Positions 4,651 through 10,298 of a DNA stretch of 10,298 nt are shown one piece after another. Position 1 is the stretch's first letter, and the number at the start of each line of letters is the position of its first letter. The notes under the pieces are model-generated. The model had not been told where the DNA came from and searched no databases. It saw only the letters and a list, made by a program, of their open reading frames with translations. Source of the DNA: an uncultured Oscillibacter sp. (GTDB taxonomy: Bacteria; Bacillota; Clostridia; Oscillospirales; Oscillospiraceae); NCBI GenBank assembly GCA_904393855.1, contig CAJFNE010000051.1:1-10298 (forward strand), read 5' to 3'. Made by a program: the position numbers and the translations under genes.

Positions 4651-4861
4651 AAATGCACGGTATCAAGCGGATGAGATTCCCGGCCAGTGCCCTTTGCGGG
4701 GGCCGGTCCGGGGAGCTGCCTGCGGGGAGGAGCCGTTGTTTTGGCGCTTCCTGGGGGATAATCCTCCGAAAATGTCATCGATTTTAAATAAATGGGGCTG
4801 GAATTTCAGGAAGTCCTTTCGTCTATATAAGACAAAATTGGGGAGACGGAAAAGATTTGGG
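4651..4861. other. intergenic stretch without recognisable gene
   Basis: Between the hcp remnant and the ilv leader promoter I see no credible coding frame, tRNA or terminator. A frame from 4595 runs through it into the leader peptide, but the part before 4922 looks non-coding. A CCGGCC/GGCCGG inverted repeat near 4680-4708 lacks a T-tract. It may be further decayed sequence. Confidence 0.5.
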
Positions 4862-4890
4862 TTGTTTTTTGCGGGAAGCCCCGCTATAAT
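4862..4890 (+). promoter_or_regulatory. promoter of the ilv leader and ilvBNC operon
   Basis: TTGTTT (4862-4867) and a perfect TATAAT (4885-4890) are separated by 17 bases. The start would be near 4897, about 25 bases before the leader peptide start codon. Confidence 0.7.
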
Positions 4891-4921
4891 GGTGACAACC
4901 TATTTTACAAGAGGTTCCTGT

Positions 4922-5026
4922 ATGTTTATGAGCTCTGCCCTGATTAGCATGATTAGCCTGTACATTATTCTGATTTCCGTAGAGATTATTATTCGGAAAG
5001 AGAATAGTGCTTTTGGTCATGCCTAG
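4922..5026 (+). CDS. Ile-rich 34-aa leader peptide, candidate ilv attenuator peptide
   Basis: A short frame with its own promoter and a ribosome site AAGAGG at 4909-4914, seven bases before the ATG. The peptide begins MFMSSALISMISLYIILISV and ends FGHA. It contains 8 Ile, 3 Leu and 1 Val in 34 residues. The densest run is codons 15-24 (4964-4993), where five Ile, one Leu and one Val fall within ten codons. All Ile codons are ATT, whereas the downstream ilv genes mostly use ATC. A strong terminator follows at 5098-5139, then ilvB. This is the layout of leader peptides that control branched-chain amino acid operons by attenuation: ribosomes short of charged tRNA-Ile would stall and prevent the terminator. 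The alternative is a small one-helix membrane peptide or type I toxin; the position directly before ilvB makes the leader reading better. Confidence 0.65.
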   Translation: MFMSSALISMISLYIILISVEIIIRKENSAFGHA

Positions 5027-5040
5027 AGCAGGGGAGACAC

Positions 5041-5079
5041 CCGTTTGATGCAGGCGAAGACGCCCGGAACACCAAACGG
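5041..5079 (+). promoter_or_regulatory. pre-terminator hairpin of the ilv leader
   Basis: CCGTTTG (5041-5047) pairs with CAAACGG (5073-5079), enclosing GGCG-AAGA-CGCC (5053-5064). It buries GCAGGC (5050-5055), which is complementary to GCCTGC (5101-5106) in the 5' arm of the terminator. Thus two exclusive folds exist: this hairpin plus terminator, or GCAGGC:GCCTGC as antiterminator. GCCT at the leader stop codon (5021-5024) could also pair with AGGC at 5052-5055. Confidence 0.4.
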
Positions 5080-5097
5080 AGGAAAATCAGATTTCCC

Positions 5098-5139
5098 AAA
5101 GCCTGCGGTTCGGCCAACGAACCGCAGGCTTTTCTTTTT
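5098..5139 (+). terminator. attenuator terminator upstream of ilvB
   Basis: A perfect stem of 13 bp, AGCCTGCGGTTCG (5100-5112) and CGAACCGCAGGCT (5118-5130), is extended by two A-T pairs, has loop GCCAA, and is followed by TTTTCTTTTT. It lies 72 bases after the leader stop and about 135 bases before the ilvB start, with no other promoter seen between it and ilvB, so expression of the operon must depend on readthrough. Confidence 0.88.
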
Positions 5140-5151
5140 CCCGCGCTGTGC

Positions 5152-5183
5152 CCGGGGGTACCCGTTCCGCCCCGGAGTTTTTT
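5152..5183 (+). terminator. possible second terminator before ilvB
   Basis: CCGGGG (5152-5157) and CCCCGG (5170-5175) form a 6-bp GC stem with a 12-base loop, followed by AG and six T (5178-5183). It is weaker than the first and may back it up, or be chance in GC-rich DNA. Confidence 0.35.
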
Positions 5184-5274
5184 CGCCAGACAACAGCCCC
5201 CGTTCGGAGATCCGCCCGGCGGCATGTCTATAGATTTCAATTTAACGCCCGAATGGCAGAAAGAAGGAGACGCT

Positions 5275-6978
5275 GTGAAAATCCGCGCAACCCAGGCGAT
5301 CATGGAGTGCCTGCTGGAGCAGGGGGTCGACACCGTGTTCGGCTACCCCGGCGGCACGATCCTGAATGTGTACGACGAGCTGTACCGCTACCGGGACAAG
5401 ATTCACCACATCCTGACCGCTCATGAGCAGGGCGCCGCCCACGCGGCGGACGGCTATGCCCGGTCCACCGGCAAGGTGGGGGTGTGCTTTGCCACCTCCG
5501 GCCCCGGCGCCACGAACCTGACCACTGGCATCGCCACCGCCCATTTGGACTCCTCTCCCGTGGTGTTCCTCACCTGCAACGTCAGCGAGAACCTGCTGGG
5601 CAAGGACGCCTTCCAGGAGGTGGACATCACCGGCATCGCCATGCCCATCACCAAGGCGGCTTTCCTGGTGCGGGACGCCCAGCAGATCCCGGATGTGATG
5701 CGCCAGGCTTTCGCTGTGGCCGCCACGGGGCGGCCCGGGCCGGTGCTGATCGACTTCTTGAAAAATGTGACGGCCCTGGATCAGGAGATCGAGTACACTT
5801 TTGTCCCGTGGCGGGAGAACCGCACCACGGACAGCATCCGGGCCCTGACCGGCAACCACGAGCCCAAGAAGCCGGAGCCCGATCTCCAGGACATTGAGAT
5901 CCTGCGGGAGATGATCGCCCAGGCGGAGCGGCCCCTGCTGATCTGCGGCGGCGGCGTGGTCCGGGGCCGCGCCCACCGGGAGTTCCGGGAGTTCGCGGAG
6001 AAGATGGACGCCCCGGTGGCCATCACCCTCATGGGCGGCGGCGGGTTCCCAGGGGACCACCCCCTCACCACCGGCATGATCGGTATGCACGGGTCCAAGG
6101 CTTCCAACCTGGCCTGCGACGCCTGCGACCTGCTGGTCGCCGTGGGCTGCCGGTTCTCTGACCGGGTGGCTCTGGACCCCGCTACCTTCGCCGCCCAGGC
6201 CAAGATCGTCCAGATCGACGTGGACCGGGCGGAGATCGACAAGAACGTGGTCACGGACCACCACATCATCGGCTCCGCCCGCCGGGTGCTGACATTGCTG
6301 AACGAGGGACTGCCCCAGTACCACCATCCGGAGTGGAAGAACCAGATCCTCCCCCTGCGGACCCCTTCCTCAGCGGAGGAGGGCGCCCAGCTGACCCCCC
6401 AGCAGGTGCTGGAGGTGATCCGCCGGCAGATGCCCAAGGACGCCATTGTGGCCACGGACGTGGGCCAGCACCAGATGTGGGCGGCCAAGTACCTCCACTA
6501 TGAGTACCCCGGTCAGCTGCTCACCAGCGGCGGCTTCGGCACCATGGGCTTTGGCCTGGGAGCCGCCATCGGCGCCCAGATGGGCAACCCGGACAAGCGG
6601 GTGTTCCACATCACCGGCGACGGCTGCTTCCGCATGAACTGCCATGAACTGTGCACCGTGGAGCACTACCACCTGCCCATCATCTCCGTGGTGTTCAACA
6701 ACGGTACGTTGGGCATGGTGCGCCAGTGGCAGACGCTGATCTACGGCAAGCGCTACTCCGAGACCACCCTGGACCGGGGGCCGGATTTCGTGAAGCTGGC
6801 GGAGGCCTACGGGCTGCGCGGCTTCCGGGTGCGGACCCAGGCGGAGATGGAGCGGGCGCTGGCGGAGGCGCTTGCATCCGAGAGCGGCGTGGTCATCGAC
6901 TGCGTGCTGGATCAGGACGAGATGGTGCGGCCCATGGTCGCCGCCGGCTCGCCCATTACGGATTTCCTGTTGAGCTGA
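5275..6978 (+). CDS. ilvB: acetohydroxyacid synthase, catalytic large subunit
   Basis: It catalyses the first common step of branched-chain amino acid synthesis: pyruvate plus pyruvate to acetolactate, or pyruvate plus 2-oxobutyrate to acetohydroxybutyrate, using thiamine diphosphate, Mg and FAD. The 567-residue length is normal. The N-terminal pyrimidine-binding domain contains GVDTVFGYPGG and the catalytic Glu51 in AHEQGAAHAADGYAR. The central domain carries the FAD-linked fold. The C-terminal domain has the thiamine diphosphate motif from GDG (448-450) to NN (475-476). I chose the GTG at 5275: AAGGAG lies five bases upstream and MKIRATQAIMECL matches the usual family start. An in-frame ATG at 5224 has no ribosome site. 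The gene is first in ilvBNC, behind the candidate attenuator, and 16 bases precede ilvN. Confidence 0.96.
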   Translation: MKIRATQAIMECLLEQGVDTVFGYPGGTILNVYDELYRYRDKIHHILTAHEQGAAHAADGYARSTGKVGVCFATSGPGATNLTTGIATAHLDSSPVVFLTCNVSENLLGKDAFQEVDITGIAMPITKAAFLVRDAQQIPDVMRQAFAVAATGRPGPVLIDFLKNVTALDQEIEYTFVPWRENRTTDSIRALTGNHEPKKPEPDLQDIEILREMIAQAERPLLICGGGVVRGRAHREFREFAEKMDAPVAITLMGGGGFPGDHPLTTGMIGMHGSKASNLACDACDLLVAVGCRFSDRVALDPATFAAQAKIVQIDVDRAEIDKNVVTDHHIIGSARRVLTLLNEGLPQYHHPEWKNQILPLRTPSSAEEGAQLTPQQVLEVIRRQMPKDAIVATDVGQHQMWAAKYLHYEYPGQLLTSGGFGTMGFGLGAAIGAQMGNPDKRVFHITGDGCFRMNCHELCTVEHYHLPIISVVFNNGTLGMVRQWQTLIYGKRYSETTLDRGPDFVKLAEAYGLRGFRVRTQAEMERALAEALASESGVVIDCVLDQDEMVRPMVAAGSPITDFLLS

Positions 6979-6994
6979 GAGGAGGAGAACGGCA

Positions 6995-7561
6995 ATGAAA
7001 CGGCAACTGGACACGGAGCGCAAGCTCTATACCCTGTGCATGCTGGTGCAGGATGTTCCCGGCGTTTTGAGCCAGGTGGCCCGGCTCTTTTCCCGCAAGG
7101 GCTACAACATTGAATCCATCGTCTCCGGCGACACGGATAAGCCCGGCATCACCCGTATCACCATCGGCATCCAGGCGGACCAGCTCATGCTGGAGCAGGT
7201 GGCCGCCCAGTGCAGCAAGCTGCTGCCGGTGCTGGCGGTGAAGATTCTGGACGAGGAGACCTCCATTCGGCGGGAGATCGCCCTGGTGAAGGTGGCCGCC
7301 GCGGACCGGGAGGCCCGGGACGAGGTGATTCAGCTGGCCAACATCTTCCGGGCCAAGGTCATCGACGTGGGACGGACGTCCCTGACCCTGGGGATCTTCG
7401 GCAGCAACAGCAAGATCACGGCACTGATCGGGATGCTGACGGATTTCGGCATCCTGGAGATCGCGAAAACCGGTACGATCGCAATCGAGAGAGGGCGTAG
7501 TACAATATATGATGAAAATAAATTACGGGAGGAATACGACTATGGCAAACATGTATTATGA
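6995..7561 (+). CDS. ilvN: acetohydroxyacid synthase, regulatory small subunit
   Basis: The ACT-domain subunit activates IlvB and gives feedback inhibition by valine. The ACT domain occupies about residues 11-85 (YTLCMLVQDVPGVLSQVARLF; GYNIESIVSG; ITRITIGI). The C-terminal domain follows (REIALVKVAAADREARDEV; FGILEIAKTGTIAIERG). GGAGG at 6981-6985 precedes the ATG. Most small subunits end soon after the ARTG...RG motif. Here 20 further residues (STIYDENKLREEYDYGKHVL) are translated from what is also the ribosome-binding region and first codons of ilvC, so the genes overlap by 20 bases. The total of 188 residues is longer than the usual 160-170. The tail is charged and probably dispensable; the overlap suggests translational coupling to ilvC. 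Confidence 0.95.
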   Translation: MKRQLDTERKLYTLCMLVQDVPGVLSQVARLFSRKGYNIESIVSGDTDKPGITRITIGIQADQLMLEQVAAQCSKLLPVLAVKILDEETSIRREIALVKVAAADREARDEVIQLANIFRAKVIDVGRTSLTLGIFGSNSKITALIGMLTDFGILEIAKTGTIAIERGRSTIYDENKLREEYDYGKHVL

Positions 7562-8561
7562 GAAGGACTGCGACCTGGGCAAGCTGGACGGCAAGAAGAT
7601 CGCCATCATCGGCTATGGTTCCCAGGGTCATGCCCACGCGCTGAACCTGAAAGAGTCCGGCTGCGACGTGTGCGTCGGCCTGCGCCAGGGCAGCAAGAAC
7701 TGGCAGAATGCCGAGGCGGCGGGATTAAAGGTCATGACCGTCCCCGAGGCCGCCAAGTGGGGCGACGTGATCATGATGCTGGTCAACGACGAGGTCCAGG
7801 CCGACGTCTACAAGCGGGATATCGCCCCCAACCTGGAGCCCGGCAATGCCCTGATGTTTGCCCATGGCTTCAATATCCATTTTCAGCAGATCGTTCCTCC
7901 CGCCGACGTGGACGTGCTGATGATCGCCCCCAAGGGCCCCGGCCACACGGTCCGCTCCCTGTACGTCAGCGGCAAGGGCGTGCCCTGCCTGCTGGCCGTC
8001 CATCAGGACGCCACCGGCAAGGCCCATGACATCGGCCTGGCCTACGCCGCCGGCATCGGCGGCGCCCGGGGCGGCGTCATGGAGACCACATTCCAGGACG
8101 AGACGGAGACAGACCTCTTCGGTGAGCAGGCGGTGCTGTGCGGCGGCGTCATCGAACTGATGAAGCTGGGCTTCGAGACCCTGGTGGAGGCCGGCTACGC
8201 CCCGGAGAACGCCTACTTCGAGTGCATCCACGAGATGAAGCTCATCATCGACCTGATCAACAAGGGCGGCGTGGCCATGTGCAACTACTCCATCTCCGAC
8301 ACCGCCGAGTACGGCGAGTATGTCTCCGGTACCCGGGTGCTGCCCTATGAGGAGACCAAGGCCAACATGCGGGCGGTGCTGAAAGACATCCAGGACGGCG
8401 TGTTCGCCGGCAAGTGGATCGCCGAGAACAAGAACGGCCGCACGTTCCTGAACGCCAAGCGGGCCCAGCTGGCCAAGCATCCCATGGAGGTTGTGGGCGC
8501 CGAGCTGCGGAAAAACATGCTCTGGGGCGACGACGTGGACCCCGACACCGCCTCCAACTGA
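7542..8561 (+). CDS. ilvC: ketol-acid reductoisomerase (class I)
   Basis: It converts acetolactate or acetohydroxybutyrate to the dihydroxy acid by Mg-dependent alkyl migration and NAD(P)H reduction, the second step of the Ile/Val pathway. The Rossmann motif GYGSQG is at residues 24-29. The cofactor-specificity loop is LRQGSKNW; the serine resembles NADPH-preferring enzymes, with Asn where a second Ser is usual. The metal ligands are in ETETDLFGEQAVLCGG and YFECIHEMKLIIDL, and the conserved His in FAHGFNIHF. The 339-residue length is normal for class I. The ATG at 7542 has GGGAGGA seven to eight bases upstream; an ATG at 7509 in the same frame is not family-like. The start lies inside the end of ilvN. 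No ilvD or leuA is present downstream, so the pathway is completed elsewhere. Confidence 0.97.
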   Translation: MANMYYEKDCDLGKLDGKKIAIIGYGSQGHAHALNLKESGCDVCVGLRQGSKNWQNAEAAGLKVMTVPEAAKWGDVIMMLVNDEVQADVYKRDIAPNLEPGNALMFAHGFNIHFQQIVPPADVDVLMIAPKGPGHTVRSLYVSGKGVPCLLAVHQDATGKAHDIGLAYAAGIGGARGGVMETTFQDETETDLFGEQAVLCGGVIELMKLGFETLVEAGYAPENAYFECIHEMKLIIDLINKGGVAMCNYSISDTAEYGEYVSGTRVLPYEETKANMRAVLKDIQDGVFAGKWIAENKNGRTFLNAKRAQLAKHPMEVVGAELRKNMLWGDDVDPDTASN

Positions 8562-8567
8562 TCTCTC

Positions 8568-8609
8568 GCGGGCCGGGAGGTGTCTGCGCGGCGTCTCCCG
8601 GCCCGCTTT
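8568..8609 (+). terminator. terminator of the ilvBNC operon
   Basis: Perfect 12-bp GC-rich stem, GCGGGCCGGGAG (8568-8579) and CTCCCGGCCCGC (8595-8606), with a 15-base loop. The T-tract is short (TTTGCT), so some readthrough into the next gene is possible. Confidence 0.65.
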
Positions 8610-8675
8610 GCTGAATTTCATATTTAAAATGTAGGAGGGAGTCCGCCGCAGAGGGCGCCCCGTGAGGAGGATACC

Positions 8676-9989
8676 ATGTACCGTGAACTTGCGCATCTGC
8701 TGCTGTACAGCGATCTGGGGGAGGACGCCATCCTGGTCCGCCTGGCGGAGATCTTCCGGGACTGGGAGAACGGCGAGGACCGGGATGCCCTCACCGGCCG
8801 CATCTACGCCCAGATCAAGCGGCTTCTGGACCTGTCCACGGCCTGTGGCTTTGACGAGAATCTCTGGCAGTGCTATCTCACCTGGCTGCTGATGACGAAC
8901 CAGAACTCCTTCACCCAGACCTGTGAGCGGGTGGGCGCCGGGGACGGCAGCGTCAACCACTTTGTCAGAGAGGACCTGGCGGTGTTCCGCCGCCTCTTCG
9001 ACTTCGACTTCAGCCCCATCGAGCGGGACCTGGGCATCGACTGCTTCTCCACCCTCTGCCATTATCGGGCCATCCCCAAGCGGGAGCGGGTGTACAACCG
9101 GGACGTCAGCCAGCAGGTTCTGACGCTGCGGCGGGCCCTGGCCGGCGCGGACGTGGAGGAGATGTTCCGCCTGGTGACGGACTACTACCGGCAGTACGGC
9201 TACGGGGTGTTCGCCGCCAACCGGGCCTTCCGCATCCGGCGGGAGACGGCGGGGGCGGTGTCCTTCCTGCCCATCAGCAATGTGGACCGGGTGATGCTGG
9301 GCGATCTGCTGGGCTATGAGCAGCAGAAGCGGGAGCTGCGGCGCAACACGGAGGCATTTTTGGCGGGGAAGCCTGCCAACAACGTGCTGCTCTACGGCGA
9401 CGCCGGAACCGGGAAGTCCACCAGCGTCAAGGCCCTCATCAACGAGTACTATGACCGGGGCCTGCGGATGATCGAGATCTACAAGCACCAGTTCCAGGAC
9501 CTCTCCGCCGTGCTGGCGGCTATTAAGAACCGAAACTACCGCTTCATCATCTTCATTGACGACCTGTCCTTTGAGGAGAACGAGGTGGAGTACAAGTTCC
9601 TGAAAGCGGTGATCGAGGGCGGCGTGGAGACTCGGCCGGACAACGTGCTGATCTACGCCACCTCCAACCGCCGCCACCTGATCCGGGAGACCTGGAATGA
9701 CCGGACGGACATGGAGCATCACGGGGACATCCACCGCTCCGACACGGTGGAGGAGAAGCTGTCCCTGGCCAGCCGGTTCGGCGTGGCCATCAACTATAAC
9801 GTCCCGACGCCCAGGGAGTTCCAGGAGATCGTCAAGGCGCTGGCCCAGCGGCGGGGCATCCAGATGGACGAGCGGGAGCTGCTGGCCAAGGCCAATACCT
9901 GGGAGGTCCGCCACAGCGGCTTCTCCGGCCGGACGGCCCAGCAGTTCGTGGATTACCTGGGTGGCCTTTCCCAAACGGATGACGCCTGA
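8676..9989 (+). CDS. DUF815-family AAA+ ATPase (437 aa)
   Basis: An ATP-binding protein of the DUF815 family. The C-terminal half is an AAA+ module: Walker A GDAGTGKST at residues 241-249, and Walker B FIIFIDDLSF at 290-299 followed by acidic residues. A conserved ATSNRRHLI comes next, likely the sensor 1 region, with R/K-rich positions further on (SGFSGRTAQQFVDYL) that may act as sensor 2. The N-terminal 200 residues are helical, without a motif I know. There is no signal peptide or membrane segment, so it is cytoplasmic. Its biological role is unknown to me; relatives are widespread in Clostridia and Proteobacteria. The ATG at 8676 has GAGGAGG five bases upstream. I see no clear promoter between it and the ilvC terminator, so it may be transcribed partly by readthrough. 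A strong terminator follows. Confidence 0.9.
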   Translation: MYRELAHLLLYSDLGEDAILVRLAEIFRDWENGEDRDALTGRIYAQIKRLLDLSTACGFDENLWQCYLTWLLMTNQNSFTQTCERVGAGDGSVNHFVREDLAVFRRLFDFDFSPIERDLGIDCFSTLCHYRAIPKRERVYNRDVSQQVLTLRRALAGADVEEMFRLVTDYYRQYGYGVFAANRAFRIRRETAGAVSFLPISNVDRVMLGDLLGYEQQKRELRRNTEAFLAGKPANNVLLYGDAGTGKSTSVKALINEYYDRGLRMIEIYKHQFQDLSAVLAAIKNRNYRFIIFIDDLSFEENEVEYKFLKAVIEGGVETRPDNVLIYATSNRRHLIRETWNDRTDMEHHGDIHRSDTVEEKLSLASRFGVAINYNVPTPREFQEIVKALAQRRGIQMDERELLAKANTWEVRHSGFSGRTAQQFVDYLGGLSQTDDA

Positions 9990-10025
9990 CCCCTGGCAGG
10001 CCTGCACACGGATATAGACCCAAAG

Positions 10026-10060
10026 AAAACCCACGCGGCCGCAGGGCCGCGTGGGTTTTT
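10026..10060 (+). terminator. terminator of the DUF815 gene
   Basis: Perfect 12-bp stem ACCCACGCGGCC (10029-10040) and GGCCGCGTGGGT (10045-10056) with loop GCAG, extended by A-T pairs and ending in TTTTT. On the minus strand the matching A-tract becomes TTTTCTTTG, so it may work in both directions. Confidence 0.88.
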
Positions 10061-10107
10061 GCCGGAACACGGGAGATTACGCGCCCCCGCAATACTGCAA
10101 TGTCACC

Positions 10108-10298
10108 CGCAGGGCGGCGGACCCAAGCCGAAGCCCAGCATAAGCACCCGCAAGGGGTACGCCGCATCCGTAAGGCGGCAGAGCCGCCAACGGCTGCGCA
10201 GCGGGTCGCAGTTGGAAAGGAGGAGCAAGGGAGCGGGCGGATGACGTCTTTTTTGCCTCTGGCATAAAAAGACGTCGGAGCAAAGCGGACTTTGCTCC
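10108..10298. repeat. mosaic hairpin-rich repeat, copy 2 (uninterrupted, cut by the window end)
   Basis: From 10164 to the window edge this matches the two blocks of the repeat near tRNA-Pro, here without the 175-base interruption. It contains GGCGGCAGAGCCGCC (10174-10188), the GACGTC palindrome (10243-10276) and the start of the terminator stem CGTCGGAGCAAAG. In the GACGTC palindrome only the 3 central bases of the hairpin differ between copies (TCT here, ATA in the other). The first part (10108-10139) is a diverged match to 3254-3285. No gene is seen from 10061 to 10298. Confidence 0.75.

Noticed and set aside
4749..4800. CodY-like A/T palindrome around CGAAAATGTCATCGATTTT
   Set aside because: Only a 5-bp AAAAT/ATTTT symmetry is present; it does not match the CodY consensus well and lies upstream of the leader promoter.
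4922..5026. Type I toxin or stand-alone small membrane protein
   Set aside because: The peptide is hydrophobic enough, but no antisense promoter is evident and the Ile-rich frame followed by a terminator and ilvB is better explained as a leader peptide. It cannot be fully excluded.
4897..5274. T-box riboswitch upstream of ilvB
   Set aside because: GGGGGTACCCG at 5154-5164 recalls the T-box sequence, but the TGG bulge needed to bind the tRNA end and a Stem I with a specifier loop are not seen.
5224..5274. Upstream ATG extending IlvB by 17 residues
   Set aside because: There is no ribosome site before it, whereas the GTG at 5275 has AAGGAG and matches the normal IlvB N-terminus.
7725..10070. 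A 781-residue open frame on the minus strand
   Set aside because: It lies antisense to ilvC and the DUF815 gene, which are both clear; long antisense frames are common in GC-rich genes, and it has no domain or ribosome site that I recognise.

Overview
The window looks like chromosomal DNA of a GC-rich Gram-positive anaerobe of the class Clostridia, probably an Oscillospiraceae-type gut bacterium. The reasons are strong GGAGG ribosome sites, a DUF134-NifX fusion, Crp/Fnr regulators of clostridial type, a DUF815 ATPase and hairpin-rich dispersed repeats. The taxonomic call is inference. No phage, transposase or CRISPR array is visible.

Positions 1-2261 hold a metal and iron-sulfur region. A partial membrane-protein gene leaves the left edge on the minus strand behind a DtxR-like operator. 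Next is a minus-strand gene fusing a DUF134 helix-turn-helix to a NifX/NifB-type cofactor domain with a His/Cys-rich tail. Divergent from it are a 2x[4Fe-4S] ferredoxin and a four-cysteine membrane protein that overlap by 4 bases. The shared promoter region carries several palindromes centred on CATATG and a CRP-like inverted repeat.

Positions 2262-4650 hold two Crp/Fnr-family regulators on the minus strand. Between them lie a tRNA-Pro(GGG) with its terminator and a mosaic, hairpin-rich repeat. Upstream of the second regulator, and divergent from it, is a decayed remnant of hcp (hybrid-cluster protein), the kind of gene such regulators often control. Positions 4651-4861 hold nothing I can identify.

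Positions 4862-8609 form the branched-chain amino acid unit: promoter, a 34-codon Ile-rich open frame, competing hairpins, a strong terminator, then ilvB, ilvN and ilvC (acetohydroxyacid synthase large and small subunits, and ketol-acid reductoisomerase). The front of this unit looks like a ribosome-mediated attenuator, where stalling at Ile codons would allow readthrough into ilvBNC. This is the most interesting part of the window, since Clostridia usually control such genes by T-box RNAs or CodY.

Positions 8676-10060 hold a DUF815-type AAA+ ATPase gene with its own strong terminator. From 10061 to the right edge there is no gene, only a second copy of the mosaic repeat seen near the tRNA.
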